DNA of 64,000 nucleotides from Halorientalis sp. IM1011 (GTDB lineage Archaea; Halobacteriota; Halobacteria; Halobacteriales; Haloarculaceae), in assembly GCF_001989615.1 (NCBI RefSeq), contig NZ_CP019067.1:1612001-1676000 (forward strand), written 5' to 3'. This document shows, in pieces, positions 41,941 through 51,024 of this stretch (its first letter is position 1; each line of letters starts with the position of its first letter). Position numbers and translations under genes: made by a program. The notes under the pieces are model-generated. The model saw only the letters and a list, made by a program, of their open reading frames with translations. It made no database searches and was not told where the DNA came from.

Positions 41941-43158
41941 ATGCTCTCGTTCAACGACTCCGAGGCGGCCGAGGAACTGGCGTCCCGCGCACACGATCTG
42001 ATGGAGGAAGTGGTTCTCCCGAAAGAGCGGGAACTGTCCGGCGGGATGGCGGTCTCGGACAGCACGATCAACGAACTCCGGGAGGCCGCCCGCGAGTACG
42101 GCGTCTACGCGCCCCAGATCGACGAGGAGTACGGCGGCATGGGCTATGACTTCCGGGACACGCTCCCGACCTTCGAGGAGGCCGGCCGGTCCACGCTGGG
42201 CCAGATCGCCATGCGGGTCGACGCCCCCGACGAGGGGAACATGCACCTGCTGGAACTCCACGGCTCCGAACTCCAGAAAGAGCAGTACCTGGAGCCACTC
42301 GTGAAAGGCGAGATCGCCTCGGGTTTCTCGATGACCGAGCCGATGCAGGGCGGCGGCTCGGACCCGAAGATGCTGAAGACCACCGCCGAGAAGGACGGCG
42401 ACGAGTGGGTCATCAACGGCCACAAGTGGTGGACCAGCAAGGGGATCAAGGCCGACGTACTGCTGGTGTTCGCCCGCACGGACCAGGAGGCCCACCCCTA
42501 CGAGGGCTGTTCGGTGTTCCTGGTGCCCAAGGACGCCGACGGCGTCGAGGTCGTCCGGAACATCCCTCACATCGGCAGCGACGTCCACGGGATGGGGCAC
42601 GCCGAGATCAAGTACGACGACGTGCGCGTCCCCGAGGAGCACCTGCTCGGTGAGGAAGGCAAGGGGTTCCAGCACGTCCAGGAACGGCTCGGCCCGGCCC
42701 GGCTGACCCACTGCATGCGCTACTCCGGGATGGCAGAGCGGGCGCTGGACGTGACCAAGGCCTACATGAGCGAACGCGACGCGTTCGGCTCCAAGTTGGC
42801 CGAGAAACAGCACCCCCGGATGGTCATCGCCGAGCAGGAGACCAACCTCGCGGCCGCGCGGTCGCTCGTCCGACAGGCCGCAGACCGGATCGCCGCCGGC
42901 CACGAGGCCCGGATCGAGGTGAGCATGGCGAAGGTGTTCACCGCCAACGCCACGCAGGAGGCCATCGACACCGCCTTACAGTTCCTCGGCGGCAACGGTA
43001 TCGCCAAGGACCTGCCCGTGGCGGACTTCTACGAGAGCGTCCGGCAGTTCCGCATCGTCGACGGAGCCGACGAGGTCCACAAGCGCACGGTGGCCCGCGA
43101 AGCCTTCGCTGACGTGCCCGAGGAGGAACTCGACGCGCTCACCCGCTTCGACGGGTAA
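41941..43158 (+). CDS. Acyl-CoA dehydrogenase (ACAD10/11-like)
   Basis: A 405-residue flavoprotein. FAD and substrate blocks include GFSMTEPMQGGGSDPKMLKTTAEKDGDEWVINGHKWWTSKG and YDDVRVPEEHLLGEEGKGFQHVQERLG. The C-terminus has FLGGNGIAKDLPVADFYESVRQFRIVDGADEVHKRTVAREA; the usual YEGT catalytic-base motif of short-chain ACADs is absent and RIVDGADEVH stands in its place, as in ACAD11-type enzymes. It catalyses the first step of beta-oxidation, likely on longer or substituted acyl-CoAs. The box GGGATTTATG at 41907-41916 is ~28 bases before ATG 41941 (leaderless). Confidence 0.93.
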   Translation: MLSFNDSEAAEELASRAHDLMEEVVLPKERELSGGMAVSDSTINELREAAREYGVYAPQIDEEYGGMGYDFRDTLPTFEEAGRSTLGQIAMRVDAPDEGNMHLLELHGSELQKEQYLEPLVKGEIASGFSMTEPMQGGGSDPKMLKTTAEKDGDEWVINGHKWWTSKGIKADVLLVFARTDQEAHPYEGCSVFLVPKDADGVEVVRNIPHIGSDVHGMGHAEIKYDDVRVPEEHLLGEEGKGFQHVQERLGPARLTHCMRYSGMAERALDVTKAYMSERDAFGSKLAEKQHPRMVIAEQETNLAAARSLVRQAADRIAAGHEARIEVSMAKVFTANATQEAIDTALQFLGGNGIAKDLPVADFYESVRQFRIVDGADEVHKRTVAREAFADVPEEELDALTRFDG

Positions 43159-43161
43159 CCG

Positions 43162-44883
43162 TCATTCCAGTCCCTCCCGGTCGCGCAGGGACTCGCGTCT
43201 GACCTTCCCCGTCGCGGTCTTGGGAAGGTCGTCGACGAACTCGATGTCGCGGGGGTACTCGTACTTGGCCAGCCGATCCCGGACGTGCTGGCGGAGCGAC
43301 TCGCGGGTGTCCTCGGTCGGCTCGTGGCCGTCGGCGAGGACGACGAACGCCTTCGGGACCGTCCCGCGTTCGTCGTCGGGGACGCCGATGACGGCGGCGT
43401 CGGCGGCCGCGGGGTGGCCGGCGACGCTGTCCTCGACTTCCTCGGGCCCGATTCGGTAGCCCGCGGAGATGATCACGTCGTCTTTGCGGCTCTTGAACGC
43501 GACGTAGCCGTCCTCGTCCATCAGCCCGAGGTCCTCGGTGAGCAGCCAGCCGTTCCGGACTTTGTCGGCCGTCTTCTCCGGTTCGTCCCAGTACTCCACG
43601 AAGCAGACCGGGTTCCCCTCGTACCGGAGGGCGATCTCGCCGACCTCGCCGCGGTCGACGGTCGGTTCGGCCGTCTGGGGATCGACGATGGCGATTTCGT
43701 GGCCGGGGCCGGGCCGGCCCATGTAGCCCTCGCGGAACTCCGTGAGGGCGGTACAGCCGCCGACGAGCATGTTCGCCTCCGTCTGGCCGTACCCCTCGTG
43801 GACGGTCGTCCCGCCGAAGGTGTCGGCCGCCCAGTCGACGATGCTCTGGCCGAGGGATTCGCCGCCGCTCGCGATAGCCCGGAGACCGTCCACGTCGAAC
43901 CGGTCGGTGTCCTCGACCTGCATCATCATCCGCAGGGCCGTCGGCGGGGCGAAGAAGTTCGTGACGCCGTAGCGCTCGATTACCTCGAAGGCCGCCCCCG
44001 GGTCGAACTGGCCGCCGTCGTAGGCGACGACCGGCTGACCGTAGTAGAGGGCCGGGAACACCACGTCGAACAGCGAGGCGATCCAGGCCCACTCCGCCGG
44101 CGTCCAGAACACGTCGCCGTCCGGGGCTTCCAGATTCAGCATCGTCGTCACGAACAGCGGGAGGTGGCCCAGTAACATTCGGTGCGCGTGGCGGACGCCC
44201 TTCGGGTCGCCGGTGGTCCCCGACGTGTAGATGATGATGGCGTCGTCCTCGGCGTCGGTCGCGACCGTCTCGAACTGGCGGGACTGGTCGGTGACGGCGT
44301 CCCGAAACGTGACCTCGTCGGCCTGCGGGTCGGCGTCCCCGACTGTCACGACCGTCTCCAGTTCGGGCAGGGACTCGCGGGCCTCCCGGACGCTGTCGAG
44401 GTTCGACGCGTCGACCACCGCGGCGACGGCGTCGCAGTCGTCCAGCCGGTACTCGACGGCGTCGGGGCCGAACAGCGTCGACAGCGGCACCGAGACCGCG
44501 CCGAGTTTCCAGGCCGCGACGTGGGCGAACACCGTCTCCGGCCGCTGGGGTGCGTTCACGCCGACGCGGTCGCCTCGCTCGACCCCCTGCTCGCGCAGGT
44601 AGTTCGCCAGCCGGTTCGCGATCGCTTGAAACTGCCAGAACGTGTAGGTCTCGCGGTCGCCCGCGGGGACGCCCGTCGCGTCGGTCGGCGACGCCCCCGA
44701 CCGCGACTCGTGTTCGCCGAACAGGGCCACCCGTCGCCGGTCCGTCGCCCAGCGGTCGCAGACGTAGGTCGCCATGTTGAACTGGTCCGGTACCTCCCAC
44801 TCGAAGGTCTCCCTGAGCTGGTCGTAGCTGTCCCAGTCGTCCTCGTAGAAGTGATAGGCGTCGAGCCGGTCGCCACGTGCCAT
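43162..44883 (-). CDS. Acyl-CoA synthetase (medium-chain, AMP-forming)
   Basis: A 573-residue adenylate-forming enzyme. The P-loop motif IIYTSGTTGDPKGV, A5 motif GYGQTEANMLVGG, A7 motif LTEDLGLMDEDGYVAFKSRKDDVIISAGYRIGP and C-terminal catalytic Lys in KTATGKVRRESLRD are all visible. The start MARGDRLDAYHFYEDDW at ATG 44883 resembles ACSM/benzoate-type members. It activates fatty or aromatic acids to CoA esters using ATP. It is convergent with the ACAD at 41941, ending 3 bases from it, which fits a beta-oxidation locus. Confidence 0.93.
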   Translation of the reverse strand: MARGDRLDAYHFYEDDWDSYDQLRETFEWEVPDQFNMATYVCDRWATDRRRVALFGEHESRSGASPTDATGVPAGDRETYTFWQFQAIANRLANYLREQGVERGDRVGVNAPQRPETVFAHVAAWKLGAVSVPLSTLFGPDAVEYRLDDCDAVAAVVDASNLDSVREARESLPELETVVTVGDADPQADEVTFRDAVTDQSRQFETVATDAEDDAIIIYTSGTTGDPKGVRHAHRMLLGHLPLFVTTMLNLEAPDGDVFWTPAEWAWIASLFDVVFPALYYGQPVVAYDGGQFDPGAAFEVIERYGVTNFFAPPTALRMMMQVEDTDRFDVDGLRAIASGGESLGQSIVDWAADTFGGTTVHEGYGQTEANMLVGGCTALTEFREGYMGRPGPGHEIAIVDPQTAEPTVDRGEVGEIALRYEGNPVCFVEYWDEPEKTADKVRNGWLLTEDLGLMDEDGYVAFKSRKDDVIISAGYRIGPEEVEDSVAGHPAAADAAVIGVPDDERGTVPKAFVVLADGHEPTEDTRESLRQHVRDRLAKYEYPRDIEFVDDLPKTATGKVRRESLRDREGLE

Positions 44884-44982
44884 GGTAGCTGGTATCGTCG
44901 ACTGGGGCCGTGATACGCGTTTCCCATACACACGTCCGAGAGCCGGACGAAATTTTAACAGGACGCGCTCCCAGCCACGGCC

Positions 44983-45786
44983 ATGGTAGACGCGAGCGTG
45001 ACGGTCCTCGACCGGGGGAGCCTCCGGACGGACGTGAACCACATCGTCGAGAACTTCTCGGTCGGCACCGCCACCGAACCCAACCCCGACACCGTCATGG
45101 GCGAGGGGCCGGTGTACAATCTGGTGATCGACCACCCGGAGGCCACAGTCCTCTGGGACACCGGCTCCCACCCCGAGGCCGGCGAGGGTCACTGGCCCGC
45201 CGCGCTGTACGACGCCTTCGAGCACTACGACGCCGACGAACACGCCCTCCCCCACGCGCTCGACGAGGCGGGCTATACTCTCTCGGACATCGACGCCGTC
45301 GTCCAGACCCACCTCCATCTGGACCACGCCGGCGGCCTCCACAACTTCGCCGGGACGGACGTGCCGATCTACGTCCACGAAGAAGAGCTGAAATACGCCT
45401 ACTACAGCACCGAGACCGACGAGGGGTCGACGGCCTACGTCCGCGGCGATTTCGACCACGACCTGAACTGGGAGGTGATCCACCGCGACCGCACGGAGTT
45501 GTTCAGGGACCTCGAACTGCTCCACCTCCCGGGCCACACGCCCGGGCTGCTCGGGACGAAACTCGATCTCGACGGCTACGGGACGGCCGTCTTCGCCGGC
45601 GACGAGGCCTACACCCGTGCGAACTTCCACGACGAGCAACCCATGGGGGGCTCGCTCACCTGGAGCAAACGCGACTGGTTCGACAGCCTCCGGTTCCTGA
45701 AGGACCTGCAGCGCCGGACCGACGCGGCCGTCTTCTGCGGGCACGACAGCGACGACGTAGAGCGGATGCGCGAGGAGTTGCCCTGA
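44983..45786 (+). CDS. Metallo-beta-lactamase fold hydrolase, AHL-lactonase-like
   Basis: A 267-residue metallo-beta-lactamase fold protein. The dinuclear site HLHLDH (110-115, in VVQTHLHLDHAGGLHNF) is followed by His in LHLPGHTPG, Asp in VFAGDEAY and a late His in FCGHDSDD. Overall spacing and the N-terminal half (RTDVNHIVENFSVG...GPVYNLVIDHPEATVLWDTG) match N-acyl-homoserine-lactone lactonases such as AiiA. The natural substrate could be any lactone or ester. It is on the opposite strand to the acyl-CoA synthetase, with 99 bases between their starts. Confidence 0.85.
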   Translation: MVDASVTVLDRGSLRTDVNHIVENFSVGTATEPNPDTVMGEGPVYNLVIDHPEATVLWDTGSHPEAGEGHWPAALYDAFEHYDADEHALPHALDEAGYTLSDIDAVVQTHLHLDHAGGLHNFAGTDVPIYVHEEELKYAYYSTETDEGSTAYVRGDFDHDLNWEVIHRDRTELFRDLELLHLPGHTPGLLGTKLDLDGYGTAVFAGDEAYTRANFHDEQPMGGSLTWSKRDWFDSLRFLKDLQRRTDAAVFCGHDSDDVERMREELP

Positions 45787-45934
45787 GCGAGAGGGGCGGT
45801 GGTTCGGTTTTCCAGATATTCCCGCGAATCGGCTTCGGATTCACAGCCACAACTCCATAGAGTCCCCGGTGACAACATGATGACCGAACGGGTGCATGGT
45901 GGTCGGCAGTCGATACGGTTCACACGGTGTATCC

Positions 45935-46657
45935 ATGAGTCTGCTCACACGGATCGAACGCGCGCTCGAACCGGTCCGACAACTGCTGACGCCGATCCTG
46001 TCCGATCCGCGACTCCTGATCGGCTGGGCGGTCGTCGTCGCCGCCGCGGTCGCGGTCCTGTGGTGGGATTTGCGCGAACGCAACGCGGCACTCCCCTCGC
46101 TCATGAAGGGCGTCTGGACGCTCGTGGTGCTGTACTCCGGCCCGTTCGGGCTGGGGATCTACTGGGTCTCGGGGCGGACCCAGATCAGTCGGGACTCGCT
46201 GTGGCGGCGGGGCCTGCGCTCGACCGCCCACTGTTACTCGGGCTGTGGGGCCGGCGAAATCGTCGGCATCACCCTCGCGCAGGCGATCCTCGGCCTCGCG
46301 GTCGGCTGGGTCGCCGCCGTCACCTTCGGCTTCGCCTACCTCTTCGGGTTCGGGCTCACAGTGGGACCACTGATGCAGGAGGGCGTCGGGTTCCGGGAGG
46401 CGGTGCTCGACGCCCTCTACAGCGAGACGCCCTCGATCACGGTGATGGAGATCGTCGCCATCGGGTCGGACCTGCTGCTCGCCGCCGAGGCCCACGTGAC
46501 CGACGTGTTGTTCTGGCTGGCACTGGCGCTGTCGCTCTCGCTGGGCTTTCTCGCGGCCTTCCCCGTGAACGTCGCGCTCGTCCGGGTCGGCGTCAAGGAG
46601 GGCATGCAGAACCCCGCCGAGATGGGAAGTACCGGCGGGTCGGCACAGGCCGCCTGA
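45935..46657 (+). CDS. DUF4396 integral membrane protein
   Basis: A 240-residue membrane protein. The HCxSGCxxGE motif (TAHCYSGCGAGEIVGITLA) is the hallmark of DUF4396: one His and two Cys in a membrane-flanking position, suggesting metal or heme handling. Six or so hydrophobic segments are visible. It has no assigned function. The start ATG 45935 (MSLLTRIERA) is preferred to a longer one at 45896 because of GATACGG about 20-25 bases upstream. It is followed by a thioesterase after 58 bases. Confidence 0.82.
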   Translation: MSLLTRIERALEPVRQLLTPILSDPRLLIGWAVVVAAAVAVLWWDLRERNAALPSLMKGVWTLVVLYSGPFGLGIYWVSGRTQISRDSLWRRGLRSTAHCYSGCGAGEIVGITLAQAILGLAVGWVAAVTFGFAYLFGFGLTVGPLMQEGVGFREAVLDALYSETPSITVMEIVAIGSDLLLAAEAHVTDVLFWLALALSLSLGFLAAFPVNVALVRVGVKEGMQNPAEMGSTGGSAQAA

Positions 46658-46715
46658 TCGGGGCCCTTCGAACCCCATCCGACCGTTTTTGTCTCCGCCG
46701 CGTCTGTGACGGGCC

Positions 46716-47150
46716 ATGTCGGATCACTACCGGAAGCTGGAGGCGATGTACCACGACACGAACGTCAACGACCACGTCCCGGCGGAGCTAACCGTGCGGG
46801 AGGGGGAAGCCACACTCGAACTCCCCGTCGGCGAGGAGTACCACCACGCACTCGGGGGCGTCCACGGGTCGCTCTACTTCAAGGCGCTCGACGACGCGGC
46901 CTTCTTCGCGGCCAACTCGCTGGTCGAGGACGTGTTCGTGTTGACGACCGACTTCGACCTCTACCTCGAACGCCCCGTCTCGGAGGGGACGATCACCGCC
47001 GAAGGAGAGGTGTTCAACGACAATCCCAGCCAGTTGATCGCGGGCGCGGTCGCCACCGACGACGACGGCAACGAACTCGCCCGCGGGACCGGCACCTTCC
47101 GGAAGAGCGACGAGGAACTCACCGAAGACATCGGCTACACGCTGGACTAG
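46716..47150 (+). CDS. PaaI-type hot-dog thioesterase
   Basis: A 144-residue hot-dog fold thioesterase of the 4HBT/PaaI group. YHHALGGVHGSLYFKALDDAAFFAANS contains the HGGxxxxxxDxA-like active segment (here HGSLYFKALDDAA). A strand pattern follows (VFVLTTDFDLYLERPVSEGTITAEGEVF). It probably hydrolyses acyl-CoA thioesters; substrate unknown. ATG 46716 (MSDHYRKLEAMYHD) follows a T-rich box near 46685 at about 27-30 bases. It is convergent with the SDR gene that ends 13 bases away. Confidence 0.85.
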   Translation: MSDHYRKLEAMYHDTNVNDHVPAELTVREGEATLELPVGEEYHHALGGVHGSLYFKALDDAAFFAANSLVEDVFVLTTDFDLYLERPVSEGTITAEGEVFNDNPSQLIAGAVATDDDGNELARGTGTFRKSDEELTEDIGYTLD

Positions 47151-47162
47151 ACCAGCGCCGGA

Positions 47163-47891
47163 CTACCGGAACACCCGGCGTTTCAGGACATCGGGCATGT
47201 AGTCGATCAGTTTCGCGACCAGCACCCACCGGCGCGTGACGAAGGCGTGGCGGCGTTTCTTCTCGATGGCGCGGCGGATCTGTTCGGCGGCGGTCTCTCT
47301 GTCTGCCTTCCAGAAGTCCCCGCCCGCGAGGTCCGTGTCGACGTAGCCGGGTTCGACCGTCGTCACGTCCACGTCGGCGTCGAGTCGACCCGCCCGGTAG
47401 CGAAGCCCGTCGAGGTAGTTCGAGACGAAGGCTTTCGAGGCCCCGTAGGCGGGCGCTTCGCCGTTGCCGAACCGCGCCGCGACCGAGGAGATACCGACGA
47501 GGTGGCCCTGCCCCTGGTCCTCGAAGCGGTCCATCGCGGCGGTCGCCAGGGCCGAGAATCCGCGGACGTTCGTGTCGATGGTGTCCCGTTCGGGCTCCCA
47601 CTCCAGATCGGGGTTGTCGAAGGCGACGCCGGCGTTGAGCACGACCACGTCGATCTCGCCCATCGCGTCGGCGACCTCGTGAAAGGTCTCGCGGGCCGCC
47701 GCGAGGTCGGTCACGTCCATCCGCGCCACGTACGCCTTCGTCGGGAGGACTCGTCCCAGGTCTTCCAGCAGTTCCCGCCGGCGGGCGGTCAGCCCCACGT
47801 CGTAGCCGGCGTCCGCGAGTTCGCGCGCCAGCGCCTCGCCGATCCCGGAGGACGCGCCCACCACCATCGCGCTCCGTCTCGCCTCAGTCAT
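47163..47891 (-). CDS. Short-chain dehydrogenase/reductase (sterol/ketone type)
   Basis: A 242-residue SDR. The cofactor site is VVGASSGIG (residues 10-18), Arg in LTARRREL prefers NADPH, and NAGVAFDNP, SSVAARFGNGEAPAYGASKAF with Ser and YxxxK form the active site. The C-terminal part (RAIEKKRRHAFVTRRWVLVAKLIDYMPDVLKRR) is basic and hydrophobic and may associate with membrane. Substrate unknown. ATG 47891 lies 27-29 bases from ATTATTTTC (AATAATG read on this strand, about 47916-47924). Confidence 0.9.
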   Translation of the reverse strand: MTEARRSAMVVGASSGIGEALARELADAGYDVGLTARRRELLEDLGRVLPTKAYVARMDVTDLAAARETFHEVADAMGEIDVVVLNAGVAFDNPDLEWEPERDTIDTNVRGFSALATAAMDRFEDQGQGHLVGISSVAARFGNGEAPAYGASKAFVSNYLDGLRYRAGRLDADVDVTTVEPGYVDTDLAGGDFWKADRETAAEQIRRAIEKKRRHAFVTRRWVLVAKLIDYMPDVLKRRVFR

Positions 47892-48015
47892 ACCAGAGTA
47901 ACTGTGCGGTTCGTACATTATTTTCGGGGTTCCGATATCCCCTGTCGGCTCGCGCCGCTCGCGTCCGTGTTCGCCCATTTCGACCGGGTGGCGAGGGGGC
48001 GAGTCCAGATCGTCC

Positions 48016-49149
48016 TCAGAACCCGGTGAAGACGATCGGGACAGGTGTGAACGTCAGGGCGGCCAGCCCGAGCGTGACGGCCGCGACGGCCTGTCGCCGG
48101 CGGTCGACCGGCGTCGGATCGAGCGGGTCGGCCCCGCCGATCCGGGTGAAAACGAGTGCGAGGAACGCCCAGAACCCCCAGAGGACGGCGACCATCGCGG
48201 AGTTCTCGACGAGGTAGACGTACGCCGCCAGCCCGAGCAGGCCGGCCGGAACGAGCAGTTGCGCGGTGTCGAGCCGGTCGCCGATCAGCGCCCGGAGGAC
48301 GTGTGCACCGTCGAGTTGGCCCACGGGAAGCAGGTTCAGGAAGGTGACGAACGCACCGACCCAGCCGCCGATCACGACGGGGTTGGCGATCAGCGAGGGG
48401 TCGCCGTAGTAGAGCTGTTCGCCCAGCAGCAGGGCGATGCCCTGGATCAGCGGCGGGTAGCCGAGCCGGTACTGTTCGGCGAAGGAGGTCCCCGCGGCGG
48501 CCCCCACGTCGATGGGCGGCAGCGTGACGCCGACGGCGGTGACGACGACGGTGGCGGCGAGGCCGGCGAGCGGGCCGGCGACACCGATGTCGAAGAGGGC
48601 GCGACGGCTCGGGATGTGGTCGCGCATCCGGATCACCGCGCCGAGGGTCCCGAGGACGTTCGGGAGCGGGATGAAGTAGGGCAGCGAGACCTCGACGCCG
48701 TGGTACCGGGAGAGGGCGTAGTGGCCGAACTCGTGGACCGCCAGCACGGAGAGTACGGAGAGGGCGAAGGGCCACGCGCCCAGCACCGCAGCCGGGTTAC
48801 CTTCGAGGGGAATGCCGTACCACTGCGCCCCGGCGAGCAGCGTCGTCGCGACGGTGAGCCCGAACAGGGCGACGTTGGTCCAGGGAATACCGTCGACCTC
48901 CGGAGACCGCTCGGTCGCCACTAGCACGTGCTCGCCGGTCTCGCGGGCCAGCCGGACGCGGTAGCCCCGTTCCCGAAAGAGCGGCGCGAGTCTCCGGACG
49001 ACGGCGTCCTGTGCGTCCAGCGGCTCGCCGTAGTACCGGGCGTTCCCGTCGGCCATCTCGACGTCGTAGACGTGAAAGGCGTCGGACAGCGACTCGGGGT
49101 CCGGCAGCTCCGGCGGCAGGGACGACGGGGTCGACGGCGGGGTCGACAT
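48016..49149 (-). CDS. M50 site-2-type metalloprotease with N-terminal soluble domain
   Basis: A 377-residue membrane protease. Residues 1-90 are soluble, including FHVYDVEMADGNARYYGEPLDAQDAVVRRLAPLF, then spans with HEFGH at 139-143 and the partner motif LLPVGQLDGAHVLRALIG about residue 275. FIPLPNVLGTLGAVIRMRDHIPSRRALFDIGVAGPLAGL is a typical archaeal/plant EGY-like block. It cleaves membrane proteins within the bilayer; substrate unknown. ATG 49149 is supported by TATTTAG (about 49172-49178) 25-28 bases upstream. Confidence 0.92.
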   Translation of the reverse strand: MSTPPSTPSSLPPELPDPESLSDAFHVYDVEMADGNARYYGEPLDAQDAVVRRLAPLFRERGYRVRLARETGEHVLVATERSPEVDGIPWTNVALFGLTVATTLLAGAQWYGIPLEGNPAAVLGAWPFALSVLSVLAVHEFGHYALSRYHGVEVSLPYFIPLPNVLGTLGAVIRMRDHIPSRRALFDIGVAGPLAGLAATVVVTAVGVTLPPIDVGAAAGTSFAEQYRLGYPPLIQGIALLLGEQLYYGDPSLIANPVVIGGWVGAFVTFLNLLPVGQLDGAHVLRALIGDRLDTAQLLVPAGLLGLAAYVYLVENSAMVAVLWGFWAFLALVFTRIGGADPLDPTPVDRRRQAVAAVTLGLAALTFTPVPIVFTGF

Positions 49150-49248
49150 CGACGGCGCTAGGGCCGCGAGCACTAAATACCTGTTCGCCCGCCAGCGGGC
49201 GATTCCCGCACCAGCGACCGGCGCGGCCGTCCCCGGTCGTTCGCCGCC

Positions 49249-50259
49249 TCAGTCCTCGACTTTCACGAGTTGCTTGCCGATGTTGACGCCGTCGAAGAGT
49301 CCGAGGAAGGCCTCGGGCATGTTCTCGAAGCCCTCGGTGACGGTCTCGCGGTACTGCACGTCGCCGTTCTGGACCCACTCGGCCAGCTGTTCGGTCGCCT
49401 CGCCGAAGCGTGCGGCCCAGTCCCGGACGAGCAGGCCCTGCACGCGAGCGCGGGTCTCGATCAGGCCCGCCAGCTTCCGGGGCCCCATCGGTCGCTCGGT
49501 GGCGTTGTAGAGGGAAATCTGGCCACAGACCGCGACGCGGGCCCGGACGTTGAGGTGGGCGAACGCGGCGTCGGTGATCTCCCCACCGACGTTGTCGAAG
49601 TAGGCGTCGACGCCGTCGGGACAGGCCTCACCGACCGCGGCGTAGAGGTCGTCGGTCTCCTTGTAGTTGATCGCCGCGTCGAAGCCCAGCTCCTCGGTGA
49701 GCCAGTCGGTCTTCTCCTCTGCGCCGGCGATGCCGACGACGCGAGCGCCCGCCAGCTTGCTGATCTGGCCGACGACCGAGCCCACTGCGCCCGCCGCGCC
49801 CGAGACCAGCACGGTGTCTCCGGGTTCGGGTTCGGCGACTTCGAGGGTGCCGAAGTAGGCCGTTCGACCGGGCATTCCCAGCACCCCCAGCGCCGTCGAG
49901 ACCGGCGCGAGGTCCGGGTCGACGGGCTGGAGTTCGTCGCCGTCGGCGGTGGCGTACTCCGCCCACCGGAGGTTCCCCGTGGCCACGTCGCCTTCCTCGA
50001 AGTCGGGGTGGTTGGACTCGACCACGTCGCCGACGACGCCGGCCTGCATCACGTCGCCCACGTCCCACGGTTCCGCGTAAGACTCGGCGTCGCGCATCCG
50101 CCCGCGCATGTACGGGTCGACCGAGAGGTAGCGGGACTTCACGAGGACCTCCCCGTGATCCGGCTCGGGAATCTCGCTCTCCCGTAGCTCGAAGTTGTCC
50201 ATCGTCGGTTCGCCGGTCGGTCGGCTCTCCAGGATCCACTGCCGGTTGGTGCCAGCCAT
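49249..50259 (-). CDS. NADPH-dependent enone/quinone reductase (CurA-like MDR)
   Basis: A 336-residue zinc-free medium-chain reductase. The cofactor loop is VSGAAGAVGSVVGQISKLAG, preceded by ALGVLGMPGRTAYFG. The start MAGTNRQWILESRPTGEPTMDNFELRES is that of the CurA/leukotriene-B4-dehydrogenase-like group. It reduces activated C=C bonds with NADPH. ATG 50259 gives this conserved start; the extension to 50307 is not conserved-looking. It is divergent from the VOC protein at 50365. Confidence 0.92.
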   Translation of the reverse strand: MAGTNRQWILESRPTGEPTMDNFELRESEIPEPDHGEVLVKSRYLSVDPYMRGRMRDAESYAEPWDVGDVMQAGVVGDVVESNHPDFEEGDVATGNLRWAEYATADGDELQPVDPDLAPVSTALGVLGMPGRTAYFGTLEVAEPEPGDTVLVSGAAGAVGSVVGQISKLAGARVVGIAGAEEKTDWLTEELGFDAAINYKETDDLYAAVGEACPDGVDAYFDNVGGEITDAAFAHLNVRARVAVCGQISLYNATERPMGPRKLAGLIETRARVQGLLVRDWAARFGEATEQLAEWVQNGDVQYRETVTEGFENMPEAFLGLFDGVNIGKQLVKVED

Positions 50260-50364
50260 GACACAGTGGGATGGGCGTCGCACTGTTGAGTGTTCGGGTC
50301 TCGACACCGCGCTGGGCTCCGAACGCCCGACAGGTCCAAACCCGTTCCGTCCCTACTGGGGGCT

Positions 50365-50976
50365 ATGGCAGACGACGCCCCCGAGGTGACCGCGGAGCTC
50401 CCGGACAGCCCCATCCACACGACCGGCACGGACCACATCACGCTCGTCGGCAGCAACGAGGAAGACACCATCGCGTTCTACCGCGATCTGCTGGGGATGC
50501 CGCTGGTGCTGCGCCAGCCCAATCTCGACGACCCATCCTCGACGCACCTCTTTTTCGACACCGGCGACGGGCGGATCATCACGTTCTTCGTCGGCGACCG
50601 GCCGTCGAACGAGCAACCGCCACGGGGCGGCGTCGGCGGCGTCCACCACCTCGCGCTCTCCATCGACCCCGAGCGGTTCGTCGAGATCCGCGAGGCTCTC
50701 GACGACGCCGACCGCCACTACAACGAGTTCGACCGCGGCATCTTCCACTCGCTGTACACCCGCGACCACAACGGCTTCCTGCTGGAACTCTCGACGGACA
50801 AGTTCTCCATCCCCGACGAGCGGAAAGGCGAGGTGCTGGCGACCGCCCAGCGCATCCGCGAGGAGGCCGGCGCTGACTTCGCCCGCGAGGAGGACATGGA
50901 GGCCGCGCTGAACGAACTGGACATCGAGTACGACAAAGTGGAACTGCCGGACGCCCCGAGCGGTTCCAAGTTCTGA
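50365..50976 (+). CDS. VOC (glyoxalase/dioxygenase-like) protein
   Basis: A 203-residue vicinal-oxygen-chelate fold protein. Metal ligands of the usual set are seen: His in TGTDHITLVG, Asp/Glu in FYRDLLGMP and LELSTD, and His in GGVHHLALSID. The length and DHNGFLLELSTDKF pattern fit glyoxalase or ring-cleaving dioxygenase members. Substrate unknown. The last ~40 residues form a charged helical tail (AQRIREEAGADFAREEDMEAAL). ATG 50365 is at about 27 bases from no clear TATA, so transcription may come from the shared divergent region. Confidence 0.85.
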   Translation: MADDAPEVTAELPDSPIHTTGTDHITLVGSNEEDTIAFYRDLLGMPLVLRQPNLDDPSSTHLFFDTGDGRIITFFVGDRPSNEQPPRGGVGGVHHLALSIDPERFVEIREALDDADRHYNEFDRGIFHSLYTRDHNGFLLELSTDKFSIPDERKGEVLATAQRIREEAGADFAREEDMEAALNELDIEYDKVELPDAPSGSKF

Positions 50977-51024
50977 GGCAGGACGGAGCCACCCAGCATC
51001 TCCGCTCGGTACAGACGGATACTG

